Origin: Saprospiraceae bacterium
GTDB taxonomy: Bacteria > Bacteroidota > Bacteroidia > Chitinophagales > Saprospiraceae
Direction of reading: 5' to 3'
Assembly (NCBI GenBank): GCA_020631105.1
Contig: JAHDHW010000036.1
Coordinates: forward strand, 1-37,367
Length of the DNA stretch: 37,367 nucleotides
Translations under genes and position numbers: made by a program
Notes under the pieces: model-generated
What the model was told of the DNA's origin: nothing
The model's input: the letters and a program-made list of their open reading frames with translations, nothing else
The model's database searches: none
In this document: piece by piece, positions 33,540-37,367 of the stretch
Layout: each line of letters opens with the position of its first letter
Numbering within the stretch: the first letter of the stretch is position 1

Positions 33540-35741
33540 ATGCGATTATTCAAACGATTCCCCTTTTATCGGCAGCTGGATAAGATGGACTGTGGTCCCT
33601 CTTGTTTGCGGATGATCGCAGAGTTCTATGGCAAAACATACAGTCTCCAATCCCTTCGGGAGCGGAGTTACCTCGATCGGGAAGGCGTATCATTACTTGG
33701 GATCAGCGAAGCTGCCGAAAGTATTGGAATGCGAACCCTGGTCGTGAAAATGCCTTTCATAAAAGCATCTGATGAAGAATTGGGTATTCAGGATGTACCT
33801 TTACCTGCTGTAGCACACTGGGAGCAGAACCATTTTATTGTGGTAATTAAAGCGACCAATAAGCATGTATGGGTAGCTGATCCTGCACAGGGGAAGCTGA
33901 AACTTTCCCGAAGTGACTTTGAGCGTGGATGGTTGAGTGATGGTAATCAGGGTGTGATGCTCCTTTTGGAGACATCGCCTGATTTTTATGCAGAAGAAGG
34001 GGAGAAGGTTAAGAAAACAGGGCTTGGCTTCTTATTTAAATATTTTCGACCCTATCGAAAGTTGGTTACTCAGCTATTAATCGGTTTGGTGTTAGGGAGT
34101 ATCTTTCAATTAGCATTTCCTTTTTTAACGCAGGCTGTTGTTGATATCGGTATCGATAATCAGGATATCAATTTTATATACCTGATTCTGATTGCTCAGT
34201 TAATGCTTTTTCTATCTCAAACGGCGGTCAATGTTATTCAGAGTTGGATATTATTGCATATAGGAACCAGAGTGAATATTAGTATCCTGTCAGATTTTCT
34301 GATCAAATTAATGCGCTTACCTATTGCTTTTTTTGATTCAAAAATGACCGGTGATCTATTACAAAGAGTGTATGATCATGAGCGGATCAAACTATTTCTT
34401 ACCACGGCTACCTTAGCGACTATTTTTTCTTCTTTTAATCTGATTGTCTTTGGAGTAGTGCTGGCGGTCTATAACTGGACGATCTTTTTAATATTTCTTT
34501 TTGCAAGTATACTCTACATAGCCTGGATTACTTTCTTTTTGAAAAAGCGGAAAATAATTGATTATCAGAACTTTGAACAAAATTCTGAAAATCGAAATGC
34601 TTTGATCGAGTTGATTCAGGGGATGCAGGAGATTAAACTGCAAAACAGTGAGCGCCGACGCCGATGGCAGTGGATGAATATTCAAGCGAAGATATTCCGG
34701 GTAAATATTAAATCCTTAACGCTTACTCAATATCAAGATACTGGTGCAGCTTTTATTACACAGCTAAAGGATATCATCATTACTTTCTTTGCGGCTAAAG
34801 CAGTTATCGATGGGCAAATGACGCTGGGTATGATGTTGGCGGTACAGTATATTATTGGTCAGCTCAATGCACCACTTCAGCAGATGATTACTTTTATACG
34901 AAATATGCAGGATGCGGAGATTAGTCTGGAACGATTAGGTGAAATTCATCAAAAGGAAGACGAAGAATCAACGGATAGTCCGCAACTAGATATGTTGCCG
35001 GAAGAAAGGACCATTCGTTTTGAGAACGTAAGTTTTCAGTATAATAAGCTTTCGGATATGGTGCTTCAGGATATTAACCTGGAGATTCCGCAAGGAAAAG
35101 TCACCGCAATAGTAGGGACAAGCGGAAGTGGTAAAACGACTTTGGTAAAACTAATGCTAGGATTTTATCCGCCATCTCAGGGACGTATACGAGTCGGGAG
35201 TATCGGACTGGATAATATAAATAAGCGACTCTGGCGACATAAATGCGGTGCAGTGATGCAAGACGGATATATCTTTTCTGATACGATTGCCAATAATATT
35301 TCAGAGAGCGAAGGGACCGTAGATAAACAAAAATTATTACAAGCGGTAAAGACTGCGAATATTCAGCCGTTTATTGAAAACTTACCCTTACATTATAACA
35401 CTATTCTGGGAGCGAAAGGAAACGGATTAAGCCAGGGACAAAAACAAAGAATTTTAATAGCCCGAGCAGTCTATAAGAGTCCGGAGTATTTATTTTTTGA
35501 CGAAGCGACGAATGCACTCGATGCGAAAAATGAAAGAATCATCGTTGAGAATATGAATGACTTTTTTGAAGGTCGAACGGTTGTGGTAGTTGCCCATAGA
35601 TTGAGTACCGTCAGGAATGCGGATCAAATCGTAGTCCTCGAACGCGGTAAAATTGTAGAGCGCGGAAGTCATGAGGAATTAGTAGATGCCAAAGGAGCTT
35701 ATTTTCATTTGGTAAAAGATCAATTGGAACTGGGGTCGTAG
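33540..35741 (+). CDS. Peptidase C39-containing ABC exporter
   Basis: 733 residues, the usual length of a peptidase-containing ABC transporter. It cleaves double-glycine leaders and exports the cargo across the inner membrane. The N-terminal C39 papain-like domain (1-140) has Gln12, Cys18 (QLDKMDCGPSCLRMIAEFYG), His98 (QNHFIVVIKA) and Asp114 (WVADPAQGKL), so the protease should be active. A six-helix membrane domain covers about 165-450 (LLIGLVLGSIFQLAFPFLTQ). The ATPase domain has Walker A VGTSGSGKTTLVK, signature LSQGQKQRILIARA, Walker B YLFFDEATNALD and switch His VVVAHRLST. The adaptor gene follows after 311 bp. No leader-peptide substrate is visible in the 270 bp upstream. Similar exporters secrete bacteriocins or other small peptides; the cargo here is unknown. 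Confidence 0.93.
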   Translation: MRLFKRFPFYRQLDKMDCGPSCLRMIAEFYGKTYSLQSLRERSYLDREGVSLLGISEAAESIGMRTLVVKMPFIKASDEELGIQDVPLPAVAHWEQNHFIVVIKATNKHVWVADPAQGKLKLSRSDFERGWLSDGNQGVMLLLETSPDFYAEEGEKVKKTGLGFLFKYFRPYRKLVTQLLIGLVLGSIFQLAFPFLTQAVVDIGIDNQDINFIYLILIAQLMLFLSQTAVNVIQSWILLHIGTRVNISILSDFLIKLMRLPIAFFDSKMTGDLLQRVYDHERIKLFLTTATLATIFSSFNLIVFGVVLAVYNWTIFLIFLFASILYIAWITFFLKKRKIIDYQNFEQNSENRNALIELIQGMQEIKLQNSERRRRWQWMNIQAKIFRVNIKSLTLTQYQDTGAAFITQLKDIIITFFAAKAVIDGQMTLGMMLAVQYIIGQLNAPLQQMITFIRNMQDAEISLERLGEIHQKEDEESTDSPQLDMLPEERTIRFENVSFQYNKLSDMVLQDINLEIPQGKVTAIVGTSGSGKTTLVKLMLGFYPPSQGRIRVGSIGLDNINKRLWRHKCGAVMQDGYIFSDTIANNISESEGTVDKQKLLQAVKTANIQPFIENLPLHYNTILGAKGNGLSQGQKQRILIARAVYKSPEYLFFDEATNALDAKNERIIVENMNDFFEGRTVVVVAHRLSTVRNADQIVVLERGKIVERGSHEELVDAKGAYFHLVKDQLELGS

Positions 35742-35748
35742 TGGTTAG

Positions 35749-35914
35749 GGGAGTAGAGTGGCAGAGTAGCAGGGGGACAGTGTAGCAGGGGAACAGAGTG
35801 ACAGGGGAGCAGTGAACAGGATAGCAAAGTAACAGGGGAACAGGGTAGTAGTGTAACAGGGAAGCAGGGTAGCAGTGAACAGGGTAGCAGAGTAATAGGG
35901 GAACAGGGGAACAG
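35749..35914 (+). repeat. Degenerate 8-bp tandem repeat array
   Basis: About 21 consecutive units, nineteen of 8 bp and two of 7 bp (tgaacag), with consensus DGKARCAG (commonest forms gggaacag, ggtagcag, agtaacag, tgtagcag). The array begins 7 bp after the ABC exporter stop and fills half of the 311-bp gap before the adaptor gene. The plus strand has stops in all frames; the minus strand is open but low in complexity, so I treat it as non-coding. Confidence 0.85.
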
Positions 35915-36052
35915 TTATAGCACTATTCTACTTTTTGATTTGTCCCTATGTTGAAATTTCTATTCACTAAGGATTTAAGCGAAATTGTAATAAGTCATTT
36001 TCTTAAAGCTTGACGAAATATTAAATATGATTTTCTTTTAGTCACATAATAT
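35915..36052. other. Non-coding remainder of the exporter-adaptor gap
   Basis: These 138 bp are AT-rich with no open frame, hairpin or clear TAnnTTTG box that I can identify. Together with the repeat array they make the only gene-free stretch over 300 bp in the window. Confidence 0.5.
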
Positions 36053-37367
36053 ATGCCAGAGCAAAATTATATCAATAATCCAGAGCAGATTCGCATCAAT
36101 GAGCAACGCGAATTGCAGGCCTTGTTGGGTAAACCACCAGGGCGATTGCTGCATTACGGTATTACGATAGTTGGTATTGGTGTATGTGTACTTATTGCCG
36201 TTGGATGGTTAGTAAAATATCCGGATGTTGTCCCGGCTAGAATTCAACTGAGGACACAGGTTCCTCCGATCGAAGTGTATGCGGAGAGTGCGGGTAAGTT
36301 GAGGGAGTTTAGAGTAAAGGATAACGTTCAGGTAGAAGAAGGAGATATTATTGCGGTATTGGATGATCCGGCTAATTGGGAAGATGTAGAGGCTATCGAT
36401 AATTTTTTAAATGCTCTGGAAGGAGATTTGTACAGCCGTTCAAAATTAAATGACCTTGAAGTTCCGCGAAATTTAGAACTAGGAGATTTACAAAATATTT
36501 ATGCGGCTTTTATCAAACGTTATGATGAACATCTTTTCTTTTTGAGAAATAACAATAGTTTTAAACGGGTTGAGAATCTCGAAGTACAAATTGAAAAATT
36601 AAGTGATTTAGAAAAATCCCTGCAAGAACGGCAAGGTACCTTAAGTGATGTGGTTGAAGTTTCGGAAGAAGAGTATCAGCGTATGCAACAACTGTTGAGT
36701 TTAGGTGATGCCAGTAAGAGCCAGGTTGCAGAAGCAAAAGCAAAGTATCTTCAAACCAGACAAGACCTGGAGACCCTTAACGAAAACCTGCTAAATAATA
36801 AATTATTGATGGAGCGAACCAGAATGCAAATTCTGGAAATTAATCAATCGTATACCAATGATCGTTCGGCTGGCGTCCTGAGTATTAACGAAGAAGTGCA
36901 AAGAATGCAGGCTGCAATTGATCGTTGGCAACAGGCCTTTTTAATTCATGCACCGGTGAGTGGACGGGTATCCTTAAGTCGATTTCGTACACCGCAGCAG
37001 TATATTAATCAAAACGAATTATTGCTTACTCTTGTCCCTAGTTCGGCGACCAGTGTGATTGGTGAAGGTTATCTGCCTGCCAGAGGTTCGGGGAAAGTGG
37101 AGGTAGGGATGTCCGCTAATATCCGACTGAATGCTTATCCTTATCGCGAGTTTGGCAGTGTACAAGGGCAGGTCCAAAATATATCTTTGGTGCCTCAAGC
37201 CGAAGGCTTTCAGGTTTATTTTCAAGTCCCTGATCCTTTAGTAACTTCCTATGGCGATACTATTCCTTTTCAACAAGGGATGCAGGCGACGGCGAATATT
37301 GTCACGGAGGAGCGTAGGCTGTTGGCGAGAGTATTTGATCGTTTGTATAGTTTGGTGGTGAATGAGT
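36053..37367 (+). CDS. HlyD-family membrane fusion (adaptor) protein, truncated by window end
   Basis: 438 codons are visible from ATG 36053 and the frame is still open at the last base. A cytoplasmic N terminus (1-32) precedes one transmembrane helix (33-54, LHYGITIVGIGVCVLIAVGW). Next comes the first half of a lipoyl-like domain (VYAESAGKLREFRVKDNVQVEEGDIIAVLDD), a long coiled-coil hairpin (about 150-300, rich in Gln, Glu and Leu), and the second lipoyl half plus beta-barrel (FLIHAPVSGRVSLSRF, VGMSANIRLNAYPYREFGSVQG, QGMQATANIVTEERRL). The C terminus (LLARVFDRLYSLVVNE) is near the usual HlyD end, so only a few residues should be missing. It is the periplasmic adaptor that would link the C39 exporter to an outer membrane channel; no TolC-type gene is inside the window. 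Confidence 0.9.
   Translation, partial: MPEQNYINNPEQIRINEQRELQALLGKPPGRLLHYGITIVGIGVCVLIAVGWLVKYPDVVPARIQLRTQVPPIEVYAESAGKLREFRVKDNVQVEEGDIIAVLDDPANWEDVEAIDNFLNALEGDLYSRSKLNDLEVPRNLELGDLQNIYAAFIKRYDEHLFFLRNNNSFKRVENLEVQIEKLSDLEKSLQERQGTLSDVVEVSEEEYQRMQQLLSLGDASKSQVAEAKAKYLQTRQDLETLNENLLNNKLLMERTRMQILEINQSYTNDRSAGVLSINEEVQRMQAAIDRWQQAFLIHAPVSGRVSLSRFRTPQQYINQNELLLTLVPSSATSVIGEGYLPARGSGKVEVGMSANIRLNAYPYREFGSVQGQVQNISLVPQAEGFQVYFQVPDPLVTSYGDTIPFQQGMQATANIVTEERRLLARVFDRLYSLVVNE

Noticed and set aside
35742-35920. Open frame on the minus strand through the octamer array
   Set aside because: It is open only because the repeat lacks stop triplets on that strand; the product is low-complexity Leu/Pro/Cys/Ser without a start context or known family.

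Overview
The window looks like a chromosomal segment of a gliding or T9SS-bearing marine-type Bacteroidota, most likely the Saprospiria/Lewinella side of the phylum (inference, not proven). The grounds are a complete type IX secretion core in the order porP/sprF-gldK-gldL-gldM-gldN, Bacteroidota-type promoters (TTTG-N19-TAnnTTTG), a moderately AT-rich composition, a short SerA without an ACT domain, and a coaX-outer membrane protein-TPR cluster. I see no tRNA, rRNA, CRISPR, prophage or insertion sequence. Most of it reads as ordinary core chromosome; only the right end (from about 33.5 kb) looks accessory.

Layout. 0-1.1 kb: possible tail of a rightward gene and a leftward leucine-rich-repeat protein. 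1.1-8.7 kb, rightward: purH with a textbook promoter, coaX, an overlapping outer membrane protein, two paralogous secreted TPR proteins separated by a strong terminator and a dyad, and an FKBP-type isomerase lipoprotein. 8.7-10.2 kb, leftward: serA and a small membrane-anchored coiled-coil protein. 10.3-13.7 kb, rightward: a two-gene fatty acid beta-oxidation operon (thiolase plus FadJ-like multifunctional enzyme). 13.7-17.7 kb, leftward: an exported PPP-type phosphatase fused to ankyrin repeats, and recG. rbfA follows rightward. 18.2-21.9 kb, leftward: an OMP-lipoprotein-Ppx/GppA operon followed by a metal ABC permease fused to a DtxR-type metalloregulator, with operator-like dyads in front. 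22.0-25.2 kb, rightward: a small conserved protein, a PhnP-like metallo-hydrolase and a DUF255 thioredoxin-domain protein. 25.3-31.3 kb: the T9SS locus. 31.4-33.3 kb, leftward: a UPF1/IGHMBP2-like helicase. 33.5-37.4 kb: a C39-peptidase ABC exporter, a degenerate 8-bp tandem repeat, and an HlyD-type adaptor cut by the window edge.

How they work together. GldL/GldM form the proton-driven inner membrane motor of T9SS, GldK/GldN the periplasmic ring attached to the outer membrane, and PorP/SprF an outer membrane accessory. The C39 ABC protein and HlyD adaptor form two parts of a type I export machine that would cut double-glycine leaders; no cargo gene is visible here. The most distinctive non-coding signals are a dyad or hairpin in every intercistronic gap of gldKLMN, a near-identical 17-bp motif upstream of both porP and gldL, CTAA/TTAG dyads upstream of the permease-DtxR fusion, and the octanucleotide array upstream of hlyD.
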